A stretch of 64,000 nt of DNA from Kribbella caucasensis (lineage in GTDB: Bacteria; Actinomycetota; Actinomycetes; Propionibacteriales; Kribbellaceae), in assembly GCF_004361855.1 (NCBI RefSeq), contig NZ_SNWQ01000005.1:227610-291609 (forward strand). The letters are read 5' to 3'. Under the pieces are notes generated by a model. That model saw only the letters and a program-made list of their open reading frames with translations, did not search any database and was not told the DNA's origin. Every line of letters begins with the position of its first letter. Position 1 is the stretch's first letter. This document shows positions 51,471-61,616 of the stretch, piece by piece. The translations under genes were made by a program, and so were the position numbers.

Positions 51471-51815
51471 GTGAGTATCGAGGATCTGACCTTCGACGCG
51501 GCCGGGCTGATTCCGGCGGTGGTGCAGCAGTACGACACCCGCGAGGTGCTGATGGTCGGCTGGATGAACGCCGAGGCCGTCCGCCGTACCGCGGAGACCG
51601 GGCGGAGCACGTTCTGGTCCCGCAGCCGGCAGGCCTACTGGGTCAAGGGCGAGACCAGCGGCAACCGTCAGCACGTGAAGCAGATCCTCGTCGACTGCGA
51701 CGCCGACACCCTGCTCGTCCTCGTCGACCAGGAGGGCCCCGCCTGCCACACCGGCACCCGGAGCTGCTTCGAACACGGCGAGATCGACGTCAAGCCGAGC
51801 GAGGTCCAGGCATGA
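51471..51815 (+). CDS. hisI: Phosphoribosyl-AMP cyclohydrolase
   Basis: 114 residues from GTG 51471. The enzyme opens the adenine ring of PR-AMP in step three of histidine synthesis. Metal ligands are in [13 protein letters not shown] and [12 protein letters not shown] (three Cys and the Asp pair). [35 protein letters not shown] matches the family throughout. It lacks the HisE half, which must be encoded elsewhere. It overlaps trpE by four bases (ATGA), an arrangement that joins histidine and tryptophan genes. Confidence 0.96.
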   Translation: MSIEDLTFDAAGLIPAVVQQYDTREVLMVGWMNAEAVRRTAETGRSTFWSRSRQAYWVKGETSGNRQHVKQILVDCDADTLLVLVDQEGPACHTGTRSCFEHGEIDVKPSEVQA

Positions 51816-53326
51816 GAGAGACGGACCAGCCAGTGAACGCGGTCCCCAACCTGGAGACCTTCCGCGAGTACGCGAAGGACCGCCGGGTCATCCCGGTGAC
51901 CCGCCGGCTGCTGGCCGACGCGGAGACCCCGATCGGCGTCTACGGCAAGCTCGCCGCCGAGCGAGAGGGCACCTTCCTGCTGGAGTCCGCGGAGAACGGC
52001 GGCGTCTGGTCCCGCTACTCCTTCATCGGCGTCCGCAGCGCCGCGACCCTGACCGAGCGCAACGGCGAGGCGATCTGGACAGGCAACCCACCGGTAGGCC
52101 TGCCGCAGACCGGTGACCCGTTGCGGGCGCTCCGCGAGACCCTCGAGATCCTGCACACCCCGCGGCTGCCCGATCTGCCCCCGCTCACCGGTGGCATGGT
52201 CGGCTTCCTCGGGTACGACGCGGTCCGCCGGCTCGAGCGGTTGCCGGACACAACCGTCGATGATCTCGGCCTGCCCGAGCTGACCTTCCTCCTTGCCACC
52301 GACATCGCCGCGCTCGACCACGAGACGGGCGAGGTCTGGCTGATCGCGAACGCGGTCAACTGGGACGACTCCGACGAACGCGTCGACGAGTCGTACGCCG
52401 ATGCGGTTCGCCGGCTCGACGCGATGGAGAAGGACCTGGCCCAGCCCACCCCGTCGTACGTGGTGCACGCGGATCGCAGCGCGAAGCCGGACCCGATCCG
52501 GCAGCGGTCGAGCGCGGAGTACAGGGAAGCCGTGGAGCACGCGAAGGAGGAGATCCGCGCGGGCGAGGCGTTCCAGATCGTCGTGTCGCAGCGGTTCGAG
52601 CTGCAGACCACGGCGAGCGCGCTGGACATCTACCGGGTGCTCCGCCGGTCCAACCCGAGCCCGTACATGTACCTGGTCCGGCTCGACGGTTTCGACATCA
52701 TCGGCTCCAGCCCCGAGGCCCTGGTCAAGGTCACCGAGAACAAGGTGATCCTGCACCCGATCGCGGGCACCCGCCGGCGAGGTGCGACCCCGGAGGAGGA
52801 CCACGCGCTGGAGGAGGAGCTGCGCGCCGACGCCAAGGAGCGGGCCGAGCACCTGATGCTGGTCGACCTGGGCCGCAACGACGTCGGCCGTGTCTGCGCA
52901 CCCGGCACGGTCGAGGTGGTCGACTTCATGGACATCCGCCGCTACTCCCACGTCATGCACCTGGAGTCCACCGTCACCGGGCAGCTGGCGGCCGGCAAGA
53001 CCGCGTTCGACGCGCTGACCGCGGCGTTCCCGGCCGGAACGTTGTCCGGGGCCCCCAAACCGCGGGCGATGGAGATCATCGACAAGCTGGAGGTGACCCG
53101 GCGCGGCGTGTACGGCGGGGTGGTGGGCTACCTCGACTTCGCCGGTGACGTGGACACCGCGATCGCGATCCGGACCGCCGTACTGCGCGGGACGACCGCG
53201 TACGTGCAGGCCGGTGCGGGCATCGTGGCCGACTCGGATCCGGCCGCAGAGGACGCCGAGTGCCGGACCAAGGCAGCCGCCGTCCTGAACGCGATCGCCG
53301 TCGCCGGCACCTTCTCCGAGGTCTGA
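51812..53326 (+). CDS. trpE: Anthranilate synthase component I
   Basis: 504 residues from ATG 51812. It makes anthranilate from chorismate using ammonia from the TrpG subunit, which is not in the window. The Trp feedback site LLES lies in [19 protein letters not shown]; the catalytic core has [46 protein letters not shown] and AGTLSGAPK. The gene overlaps hisI and ends in a one-base stop-start overlap with the membrane-protein gene. Confidence 0.97.
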   Translation: MRETDQPVNAVPNLETFREYAKDRRVIPVTRRLLADAETPIGVYGKLAAEREGTFLLESAENGGVWSRYSFIGVRSAATLTERNGEAIWTGNPPVGLPQTGDPLRALRETLEILHTPRLPDLPPLTGGMVGFLGYDAVRRLERLPDTTVDDLGLPELTFLLATDIAALDHETGEVWLIANAVNWDDSDERVDESYADAVRRLDAMEKDLAQPTPSYVVHADRSAKPDPIRQRSSAEYREAVEHAKEEIRAGEAFQIVVSQRFELQTTASALDIYRVLRRSNPSPYMYLVRLDGFDIIGSSPEALVKVTENKVILHPIAGTRRRGATPEEDHALEEELRADAKERAEHLMLVDLGRNDVGRVCAPGTVEVVDFMDIRRYSHVMHLESTVTGQLAAGKTAFDALTAAFPAGTLSGAPKPRAMEIIDKLEVTRRGVYGGVVGYLDFAGDVDTAIAIRTAVLRGTTAYVQAGAGIVADSDPAAEDAECRTKAAAVLNAIAVAGTFSEV

Positions 53327-53856
53327 TGCGACCACAACGAATTGTTGATCTGCTGGCCGTCGTCGCGCTGGCCCTGCTGGCGTTGTCGGCGTATCTGACC
53401 TGGTCCCACGCGGATCCGGGCAGCGGCCGGCCGACGGTCGACTTCAACGGGTACGCCGTGACCCGCGCCCCCGTCACGTTGGCGTTGGCGGCAGTGGTCG
53501 CCGTGGTCGTCACCAAGCTCGCCGGTACTGCGCTGCGCCGGGTGCTGGCCGTCTTGGTTCTGCTGATGGGCGTGGCCGCGATCGGTGTCGCACTGCAGGT
53601 CCGTCCGGACGCGGGCGAGCTGAGCCGGCTTCGCCCCGAGCTGAGTCAGGCCGTCACGGACCAGGTCGCGCTGTCGACGGGACCCGCGCCTTGGTTCGCC
53701 CTGGCCGGCGGCCTCGCGTTGTCCGCGGCCGGTCTGATCGGGCTGCTGACCGCACACCGCTGGCGGCGGCCGACGATGCGTTACGAGCGGGATCCGGCCG
53801 CCACTCCCGCTGATCAGTGGAAGGCGATCGACGCGGGTGAGGACCCGACGATCTGA
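53326..53856 (+). CDS. Trp-region conserved membrane protein
   Basis: 176 residues from ATG 53326, sharing one base with the trpE stop codon. Four membrane segments (about residues 10-30, 50-70, 78-95 and 130-150). It matches a family found between trpE and trpC in actinobacteria (Trp_oprn_chp); signature parts are LLALSAYLTWSHADPG and FNGYAVTRAPV. No function is known. Its conserved position argues for a role linked to tryptophan or aromatic metabolism. Confidence 0.85.
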   Translation: MRPQRIVDLLAVVALALLALSAYLTWSHADPGSGRPTVDFNGYAVTRAPVTLALAAVVAVVVTKLAGTALRRVLAVLVLLMGVAAIGVALQVRPDAGELSRLRPELSQAVTDQVALSTGPAPWFALAGGLALSAAGLIGLLTAHRWRRPTMRYERDPAATPADQWKAIDAGEDPTI

Positions 53857-53912
53857 TCGCGGCGGGGTACCGCCACAATAGGGACGGGACGACAAGAGGG
53901 AGTGGCACAGGG

Positions 53913-54173
53913 ATGGACAACACGACCGCTGGACAACCGGTGACGTACGAGAGCGAGGACGCCCACGCGGGCGGTCTGCACGGCAGCACTCCGGCGGCCT
54001 GGACCGCTGTGGTCATCGTGCTGGTCGGCTTCACCCTGGGCGCCATCGCGATGGTGATCGGCCCGAACTGGGTGCTGTTCTGGATCTCGGCGGCAATCGC
54101 GGTGGCCGGCGGCCTGGTCGGCAAGGTCATGCAGTTGCTCGGCTTCGGCGCCAAGCCTGACGCGCACCACTGA
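53913..54173 (+). CDS. HGxxPAAW-motif small membrane protein
   Basis: 86 residues with two membrane helices. The motif LHGSTPAAWTAV (HGxxPAAW) at residues 22-33 defines a small family found next to trpC in actinobacteria. The function is unknown. It precedes trpC by 15 bases and belongs to the same cluster. Confidence 0.88.
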   Translation: MDNTTAGQPVTYESEDAHAGGLHGSTPAAWTAVVIVLVGFTLGAIAMVIGPNWVLFWISAAIAVAGGLVGKVMQLLGFGAKPDAHH

Positions 54174-54188
54174 CGGACGGACCTGATC

Positions 54189-54995
54189 ATGACTGTGCTT
54201 GACGACATCCTCGCCGGGGTCCGGGAGGACCTCGCGGAGCGCCAGGCGCGGGTCAGCCTGGACGACCTGAAGCTCGAGGCGCACCGCAAGCCCGACGCGA
54301 AGGACCCGATGCCGGTGTTCCGCGGCGACGGGATCGCGATCATCGCCGAGGTGAAGCGCTCCAGCCCGTCCAAGGGCCCCCTGGCCGAGATCGCCGACCC
54401 GGCCGCGCTGGCCGCGGAGTACGCCGAGGGCGGTGCGGCCGCGATCTCCGTGCTGACCGAGAAGCGCCGGTTCAACGGCAGCCTGGACGACCTGCGCGCG
54501 GTCCGCGGCCGGGTCGACGTACCGGTTCTGCGCAAGGACTTCGTGGTGTCCTCGTACCAGCTGTGGGAGGCGCGCGCGGCCGGTGCCGACATGGTGCTGC
54601 TGATCGTCGCCGCGCTCGAGCAGGAAGCCCTGGTCTCGCTGATCGAGCGGGCCCATTCGATCGGCCTGTGCCCGCTGGTCGAGGTGCACGACGAAGAGGA
54701 GACCCGGCGTGCGGTGGACGCCGGAGCCCAGCTGATCGGCGTGAACAACCGCAATCTGAAGACGCTGGACGTCGACCGGGGGACCTTCGCCCGGGTGGCG
54801 CCGCTGATCCCGTCGAACCTGGTCCGGGTGGCCGAGTCCGGCGTCCGCGGTCCGCATGATGTAATCGAGTTCGCGCGCGCCGGGGCCGATGTCGTCCTCG
54901 TCGGCGAAACCCTGGTGACCGGCAGCGATCCCCGCTCCTCGGTCGCCGACCTGGTCGCTGCCGGATCACACCCCGCCATCCAGCAGCGGCACTGA
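54189..54995 (+). CDS. trpC: Indole-3-glycerol phosphate synthase
   Basis: 268 residues. It closes the indole ring in tryptophan synthesis. The TIM barrel has [85 protein letters not shown] and [12 protein letters not shown], covering the catalytic Lys and Glu residues. It is a single-function protein, not fused to trpF. A hairpin with a T-run lies between its stop and trpB. Confidence 0.97.
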   Translation: MTVLDDILAGVREDLAERQARVSLDDLKLEAHRKPDAKDPMPVFRGDGIAIIAEVKRSSPSKGPLAEIADPAALAAEYAEGGAAAISVLTEKRRFNGSLDDLRAVRGRVDVPVLRKDFVVSSYQLWEARAAGADMVLLIVAALEQEALVSLIERAHSIGLCPLVEVHDEEETRRAVDAGAQLIGVNNRNLKTLDVDRGTFARVAPLIPSNLVRVAESGVRGPHDVIEFARAGADVVLVGETLVTGSDPRSSVADLVAAGSHPAIQQRH

Positions 54996-55016
54996 CAACT
55001 TACGGGGCCCGCTTCC

Positions 55017-55070
55017 AACCCGGGCTCGCGAGCGGGTTCAACGGTCGTTGAACCCGCTCGATCGGTTTTT
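55017..55070 (+). terminator. Terminator or attenuator-like structure between trpC and trpB
   Basis: A perfect 14-bp stem (CGAGCGGGTTCAAC, 55029-55042, with 55047-55060) has a four-base loop (GGTC) and is followed by TTTTT (55066-55070), the form of an intrinsic terminator. The upstream AACCCG (55017-55022) can pair instead with CGGGTT (55033-55038), which would break the terminator. No leader peptide with Trp codons is visible. Confidence 0.7.
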
Positions 55071-55101
55071 CCGACCTTCGGGTCACGGAAGGCGACACAT
55101 C

Positions 55102-56306
<1,205 letters not shown>

Positions 56307-56310
<4 letters not shown>

Positions 56311-57116
56311 GCGACCTGATGGCCCTGGGCAACGCCGGTACGGCGATCCGGCGGGCGAACGAGGCCGGCCGGGCCGCGCTGGTTGGATACCTACCGGCCG
56401 GCTACCCCACGATCGACGGCGGGGTCGACGCGATCAAGGCGCTCGCCGACGGCGGGGCCGACGTGATCGAGGTCGGCCTGCCGTACAGCGACCCGGTGAT
56501 GGACGGCGTCACCATCCAGCGGGCCGCCGAGATCGCGTTGGCCGGCGGGCTGCGGATCCGCGACGTCATCGCCACCGTCGAGAAGGTCGCCGCGTACGCC
56601 GGGATCCCGGTGCTGGTGATGACGTACTGGAACCCGATCGAGCGGTACGGCGTGGACCGGTTCGCCGCGGACTTCGCGAGTGCCGGGGGAGCGGGGCTGA
56701 TCACGCCCGACCTGATCCCCGAGGAGGCCGCCGAATGGGCCGCCGCCGCGGACAAGAACGAGCTGGACAAGGTGTTCCTGGTCTCGCCGTCGTCCACCGA
56801 CGAACGCATCGCGCTGACTACCCGGAGTTGCCGCGGTTTCGTCTACGCGACCGCTGTGATGGGTGTCACCGGGGCCCGGGAGCAGCCGTCCGACCTGGCC
56901 GCTCCGCTGGTGGCCCGGACGAAGGCTGCGACGAGTCTGCCCGTCGGGGTGGGCCTTGGTGTGTCCAACGCGGAGCAGGCGGCGGGCGTCGCAGCGTACG
57001 CGGATGCCGTGATCGTGGGGTCCGCGTTCGTGAAGCAGCTCGAGGCAGGGAACGGGCCGGCCGGCGTACGGGAGCTGGCGGCAAGCCTCGCCCAGGGTGT
57101 CCGGCGGGAACCCTGA
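56307..57116 (+). CDS. trpA: Tryptophan synthase alpha subunit
   Basis: 269 residues from ATG 56307. Catalytic Glu55 is in [11 protein letters not shown] and Asp66 in VMDGVTIQ. The barrel continues with [36 protein letters not shown] and [17 protein letters not shown]. It splits indole-3-glycerol phosphate and passes indole to TrpB. It is coupled to trpB by the four-base overlap. SCO-like and DsbA-like genes follow on the same strand. Confidence 0.97.
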
Positions 57117-57141
57117 GCGACCGTCGATCGTTGGAGTGCAA

Positions 57142-57804
57142 GTGAGTCGAACCAGGAACGCGGCCGTTTTGCTTGCCGCGGTGGCTCTGCTTGCCCTCGC
57201 GGGCTGCAGTGGCGGTCAGAAACCAGAAGCCAACAACCCGGGCGGTGCGATCATCCGCACCCCGGCCGGCGACGCGAACGGGTTGCGCGGGGCAACACTG
57301 GACCGGCCGTATGCACTGCCCGCCAAGTCGCTCACTGATACCTCGGGCAACGAGTTCAACCTGGTCACGTCGACGAAGAAGCCCGTCACCCTGATCTTCT
57401 TCGGTTACACGAACTGCCCGGACGTGTGCCCGACGGTGATGGCCGACGTGGCTTCGGCGCTGACCAAGCTGGACAAGTCGGTCCAGGACGAGATCCAGAT
57501 GCTGTTCATCACCACCGACCCGGCGCGCGACACCGGTCCGGTGATCCGCAAGTACCTGGACCGGTTCGACCCGTCGTTCGTCGGCCTGACCGGCTCGCTG
57601 ACCGAGATCAAGGACATCGCCAAGGCGGTCGGCGTGCCGGTCGAGGGGATGAAGAAGCTGCCGTCCGGCGGGTACGAGGTCGGGCACGGCGCGCAGGTAC
57701 TGGGGTTCGGCAACAACGACAAGGCCACCGTGCTGTGGCTGTCCAACGCCGCGATCGGTGACCTGGCCCACGACTTCGGCAAGCTGGTGGAGGACAACCG
57801 GTGA
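57142..57804 (+). CDS. SCO1/SenC-family lipoprotein (copper chaperone)
   Basis: 220 residues from GTG 57142 (GGAG five bases upstream). A lipoprotein signal ends LLALAGC, so the protein is anchored outside the membrane. The copper motif is YTNCPDVCP (CxxxC) with the distal His in EVGHGAQVLGFG. SCO proteins deliver copper to cytochrome c oxidase or act as thiol reductases. The following DsbA-like gene suggests a redox module for envelope proteins. Confidence 0.9.
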   Translation: MSRTRNAAVLLAAVALLALAGCSGGQKPEANNPGGAIIRTPAGDANGLRGATLDRPYALPAKSLTDTSGNEFNLVTSTKKPVTLIFFGYTNCPDVCPTVMADVASALTKLDKSVQDEIQMLFITTDPARDTGPVIRKYLDRFDPSFVGLTGSLTEIKDIAKAVGVPVEGMKKLPSGGYEVGHGAQVLGFGNNDKATVLWLSNAAIGDLAHDFGKLVEDNR

Positions 57805-57853
57805 GCCGGCCGCCCGTATTCGAATCGGACCCCTCGACAGGAGCAACCGCGTC

Positions 57854-58555
57854 GTGAGCAAGACCAAACAGCCCGTCAACCCGTTGCTGCAGCAGAAGAA
57901 GCGCCGGATCGGGCCCGGCGTCGTCATCGTGATCGTGCTGGTGCTCGCGCTGGGCGGCGGCGTCGGCGTGCAGTACTGGCGGAACAACTCCGCGGTCGAG
58001 GTGAGCTCGAACGGGCAGGCCGAGCCCACCGTGATCACCGGCCCGGGCGCCAACGGCAACGGCGTCACCGTCGGCAAGGCCGGTGCCAAGGCGCACATCG
58101 ACCTCTACATCGACTTCCGCTGCCCGCACTGCAAGGAATTCGAGGACGAGTCCGGCGCGACCATCAACAAGCTGGTCGACGACGGCACCGCGACCGTGAC
58201 GTACTGGCCGATGATTTTCGTGGCGGATTCCTCGCCCCGGCTGGCGAACGCGTTCGCTGCGGCCGCAGCGGAGGGCAAGGCCCGCAGCTACGCCGACGAG
58301 CTGTACTCCGACTTCGCGAAGAGCTGGACGAACGACCAGTTGATCGAACTGGGCAAGCAGCTCGGCGTGGACAACTCGAAGTTCGAGGCCGCGGTCACCG
58401 GCAACACCTACGCCGGCTGGCTGACGTCCGTCGGGCAGGCCGCGACCGACCGCAAGGTCGAGGGCACGCCGACCGTCTTCGTGAACGACAAGCTGCTCAA
58501 CGCCGACCAGCTGACGCCGGACGGGATCACCAGCGCGGTCAACGCCGCGGGTTGA
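57854..58555 (+). CDS. Membrane-anchored DsbA-like thioredoxin-fold protein
   Basis: 233 residues from GTG 57854. One membrane helix near residues 20-42 puts the rest outside the cell. The active site is FRCPHCKEF (CPHC); the cis-proline is in VEGTPTVFVND. It resembles the actinobacterial DsbA-like proteins that act on secreted or envelope proteins. It lies 49 bases after the SCO gene and precedes lgt, so the group may act together on exported lipoproteins or oxidase assembly. Confidence 0.88.
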   Translation: MSKTKQPVNPLLQQKKRRIGPGVVIVIVLVLALGGGVGVQYWRNNSAVEVSSNGQAEPTVITGPGANGNGVTVGKAGAKAHIDLYIDFRCPHCKEFEDESGATINKLVDDGTATVTYWPMIFVADSSPRLANAFAAAAAEGKARSYADELYSDFAKSWTNDQLIELGKQLGVDNSKFEAAVTGNTYAGWLTSVGQAATDRKVEGTPTVFVNDKLLNADQLTPDGITSAVNAAG

Positions 58556-58638
58556 TCGGTGTTCGCTCACCCGAGTCCCCATCGTGACCACGGGTTTGTG
58601 GTCGCGCTGGGGGCGGTCGAGTAGCGTTCGTCCTTGCC

Positions 58639-59727
58639 ATGATTAGTTCAGTGCCCGCCGTGATCGTGCCGGCGTTCATCCCCAGTCCGAGCCAGGGTGT
58701 CTGGCACCTCGGTCCGATCCCGTTGCGGGCCTACGCGCTGTGCATCCTGGCCGGTATCTTCGCCGGCTACTGGCTCGGCCGGAAGCGCTGGGTCGCCCGC
58801 GGCGGCTCGGCCGAGGTACTGCTCGACATCATCTTCTGGGCGGTGCCGTTCGGCCTGGTCGGAGCCCGGATCTACCACGTGCTGACCGACTGGCAGCGGT
58901 ACTTCGGCGAGGGTTCGCCGGACGACCCGATCGACGCGCTGAAGATCTGGCACGGCGGTCTCGGTATCTGGGGCGCGATCGCGTTCGGTGCGTTCGGCGC
59001 CTGGCTCGCCTGCCGGCAGAAGAAGGTGCCGTTCCTGGCCGTCGCGGACGCGATGGCGCCGGGGATCGCGCTGGCCCAGGTGCTCGGCCGGGTCGGGAAC
59101 TACTTCAACCAGGAGCTGTTCGGCCGGCCGACCACGCACTTCTGGGGGCTGGAGATCGACCCTGGGCACCGGCCGGACGGGTACGAGCAGTTCGCCACCT
59201 TCCACCCGACCTTCCTCTACGAGGCTGTCTGGAACCTTGCCGTGGTCGCGCTGGTGATCGTGGCTGACCGGCGGTTCAGGCTGGGACATGGGCGGGCGTT
59301 CGCGTTGTACGTCGCGGGGTACACGGCCGGACGGGGCTGGATCGAGACCCTGCGGATCGACGAGGCCGATCACATCGCGGGCCTCCGGCTCAACGTGTGG
59401 ACGTCGATCATCGTGTTCGTGGCCGCGGTGATCTACTTCGTCATCAGTGCCCGACTGCGGCCTGGTCAAGAGGACATCACGGCAGGACCGTCCGCAGGCA
59501 AGCCCTCCGACTCGGCCGCCGCTGAGGTTTCTGCCGGGGACACGGCGGAGACGGACGCCGCTGAGGGTGCCGACACCGCCGTCGACGAGGCTGCTGCGAA
59601 GCCCGCATCCGAAGGCGATCCGAGCACCCGCGACACCGCCAAGCCGACGGTCGACGCGAACGCCGTCGCGGCCCCGGGCGATCCCGGGGCTCTCGGCGAC
59701 GCAACCGACGACGGGCCCCGTGACTGA
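58639..59727 (+). CDS. lgt: Prolipoprotein diacylglyceryl transferase
   Basis: 362 residues; the enzyme core is about 280. Seven membrane segments, with the signature GRVGNYFNQELFGRPT and the conserved HPTFLYEAVWNL and GRGWIETLRIDEAD. It transfers diacylglycerol from phosphatidylglycerol to the Cys of lipoproteins, such as the SCO-like one nearby. The last 80 residues (from SARLRPGQEDI) are Ala, Asp, Thr and Pro rich and probably disordered, as seen in some actinobacteria. It overlaps the next gene by eight bases. Confidence 0.95.
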   Translation: MISSVPAVIVPAFIPSPSQGVWHLGPIPLRAYALCILAGIFAGYWLGRKRWVARGGSAEVLLDIIFWAVPFGLVGARIYHVLTDWQRYFGEGSPDDPIDALKIWHGGLGIWGAIAFGAFGAWLACRQKKVPFLAVADAMAPGIALAQVLGRVGNYFNQELFGRPTTHFWGLEIDPGHRPDGYEQFATFHPTFLYEAVWNLAVVALVIVADRRFRLGHGRAFALYVAGYTAGRGWIETLRIDEADHIAGLRLNVWTSIIVFVAAVIYFVISARLRPGQEDITAGPSAGKPSDSAAAEVSAGDTAETDAAEGADTAVDEAAAKPASEGDPSTRDTAKPTVDANAVAAPGDPGALGDATDDGPRD

Positions 59728-60538
59728 CGACACCACCGACCCGGCCGACGGCGAACGAACCACGTCGCCGCCGGCCGAAGTACGGGGTGAGCCCGCAATA
59801 CCGGCTCAGCCCGCGGTCGTCGTACGGGGTGTTTCGGCGGAGCATTCTGGGGATCACACGCATCGGGATGTGACCGGGGGATGGTTGCGGCCGGCCGTGT
59901 TCGGGGCGATGGACGGGCTGGTGTCGAACTTCGCTCTGATCGCGGGCATGGACGGCGGTACCGAGTCCGGTTCGCGGTTCATCGTGCTCGCTGGTCTGGC
60001 GGGTCTGGCCGCAGGAGCGTTCTCAATGGCGGCGGGGGAGTACACCTCGGTCGCGTCGCAACGGGAACTGGCGCGGGCCGAGATCGAGGTCGAACGGCGC
60101 GAGATCGAACGGCACCCCGTCGATGAGGAGTACGAACTCGCCGAGACCTACCAGGCGAAGGGCCTCGACCCCGACCTGGCGGAGAAGGTTGCCGAGCAAC
60201 TCCACGCCGACCCCGAGCAGGCGCTCGAAGAACACGTCCGCGAAGAACTCGGCCTGGACCTCAACGACCTCCCGTCCCCGGTCACCGCGGCCGCTTCGTC
60301 GTTCATCTGCTTCGCCGCCGGCGCTTTCGTCCCACTCCTGCCGTACCTCCTCGGCGCCGCCAACGTCATCCCCGCCCTGATCGTCTCCCTGACCGCCCTC
60401 TTCGCCTGCGGCGCCATCGTCAGCCGCGTCACTAGCCGCTCCTGGTGGTACTCCGGCCTCCGCCAACTCCTCCTCGGCGCCGCCGCGGCCACCCTCACCT
60501 ACTTCGTCGGCACCTTGGTCGGCCCCGGCGTCGGCTAA
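59720..60538 (+). CDS. VIT1/CCC1-family transporter-like protein
   Basis: 272 residues from GTG 59720, starting within the lgt stop region. The first 55 residues are polar; then FGAMDGLVSNFALIAGMDG, AAGAFSMAAGEYTSVASQREL and ERREIERHPVDEEYELAETYQAKGLDPDLAEKVAEQL are diagnostic for the VIT1/CCC1 iron/manganese transport family, with a cytosolic metal-binding helical region and three further helices at the C-terminus. The metal is not known. Overlap with lgt suggests joint transcription. Confidence 0.9.
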   Translation: MTDDTTDPADGERTTSPPAEVRGEPAIPAQPAVVVRGVSAEHSGDHTHRDVTGGWLRPAVFGAMDGLVSNFALIAGMDGGTESGSRFIVLAGLAGLAAGAFSMAAGEYTSVASQRELARAEIEVERREIERHPVDEEYELAETYQAKGLDPDLAEKVAEQLHADPEQALEEHVREELGLDLNDLPSPVTAAASSFICFAAGAFVPLLPYLLGAANVIPALIVSLTALFACGAIVSRVTSRSWWYSGLRQLLLGAAAATLTYFVGTLVGPGVG

Positions 60539-60579
60539 CCCGCTCGCGCGACGTCTGGCCGCTCAGTAGCCTCGGAGAA

Positions 60580-61383
60580 ATGTTCCCTGGGGAGATCCAC
60601 GAGCAACCCATCGACTTCATCCAGCAACTCGGCACAGTGTTCGCGAGGTTCGGCGCGGACACCCAGGACTCCGGCAACGTCTCGTACGGCGTGGACGCGG
60701 GCGGGCAGCGGTACTTCGTCAAGACCGCGGGCGATCCCACCGCCAAGCCGTTCCTCGACTTCGACGAACGCGTGGCCCTGCTCCGCAACGCGGCGTACCT
60801 GGCCGAACACGTCCGGCACCCGGTACTCCCGGCGTACCACGGCCTGATCGAATCGCCTGGCGGACCGTTGCTCGTCTACGAATGGCGCGACGGCGAGCAC
60901 CTCGGCACCACGCGCGAGCGGCGAGAAGACCCCGACACCGCCTTCCAACGCTTCCGGGCCCTGCCGGCCGAGGAGATCCTGGCCGCCCTCGACCAGCTCT
61001 ACGACCTGCATGCCGGGCTCACCGAGGTCGGCTGGGTCCAGGGCGATTTCTACGACGGCGCCCTGCTCTACGACTTCGCCCGTCGCCGGCTCACCGTGGT
61101 CGACCTGGACAGCTACCACTTCGGTGCCCACCGCAACGACATGGGCCGGATGTTCGGCTCGACCCGATTCATGGCCCCCGAGGAGTTCTCCCTGGGCGCC
61201 CCCATCGACGACCGCACCACGGCGTACGTGATGGCCCGCACCGCCCTCGTCCTCCTCTCCGACGGCACCCTCGACCCCACCGCCTTCCGCGGCACTCCCG
61301 CCCAGTACGCCGTACTCCAGGAAGCCACCACCACCCGCTACTCCACCTACTCGGCCTTCCATGAAGCCTGGCTCGGTGCGTGA
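60580..61383 (+). CDS. Protein kinase-like protein with atypical catalytic loop
   Basis: 267 residues from ATG 60580. Kinase-fold features: the ATP lysine in YFVKTAG (Lys48), a catalytic-loop-like WVQGDFYDGALLYD with Asp156, a DFG-like VVDLDSYHFG (Asp175/177), and FGSTRFMAPEEF as APE motif. The HRD His is Gln-Gly and the metal-binding Asn after Asp156 is replaced, so activity as a classical Ser/Thr kinase is doubtful; it may be a small-molecule kinase or pseudokinase. No partner gene adjoins it. Confidence 0.72.
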   Translation: MFPGEIHEQPIDFIQQLGTVFARFGADTQDSGNVSYGVDAGGQRYFVKTAGDPTAKPFLDFDERVALLRNAAYLAEHVRHPVLPAYHGLIESPGGPLLVYEWRDGEHLGTTRERREDPDTAFQRFRALPAEEILAALDQLYDLHAGLTEVGWVQGDFYDGALLYDFARRRLTVVDLDSYHFGAHRNDMGRMFGSTRFMAPEEFSLGAPIDDRTTAYVMARTALVLLSDGTLDPTAFRGTPAQYAVLQEATTTRYSTYSAFHEAWLGA

Positions 61384-61616
61384 AAGATCCCGGAAAGTTC
61401 AGCCTCAGTGCATGGTTCCGGAGGGCTGGTGGGGGGAATATGGGTGGGGACAGTGAGCGCTTGCTTACGAAAGGTGAGCGTCAGGTGTGAACGGCGCGTT
61501 GAATGGTGGAATGGCAGTCCACCAGGCGGGCGTCATGAGGTAGTCTCGGGACTCCCGGCTTGGGCCAGTGTTGTCCCGCGGCCAGTTGTTGACCGTAGGA
61601 CGACGGGAGCCCCTGA

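Noticed and set aside
54996..55101. A Trp leader peptide for attenuation before trpB
   Set aside because: No short frame with consecutive Trp codons and a start is present in the 106-base gap.
61384..61616. A regulatory RNA or nitrogen-regulator site upstream of gltB
   Set aside because: Only a 7-bp hairpin is visible; no clear GlnR-type box or riboswitch core could be recognised.
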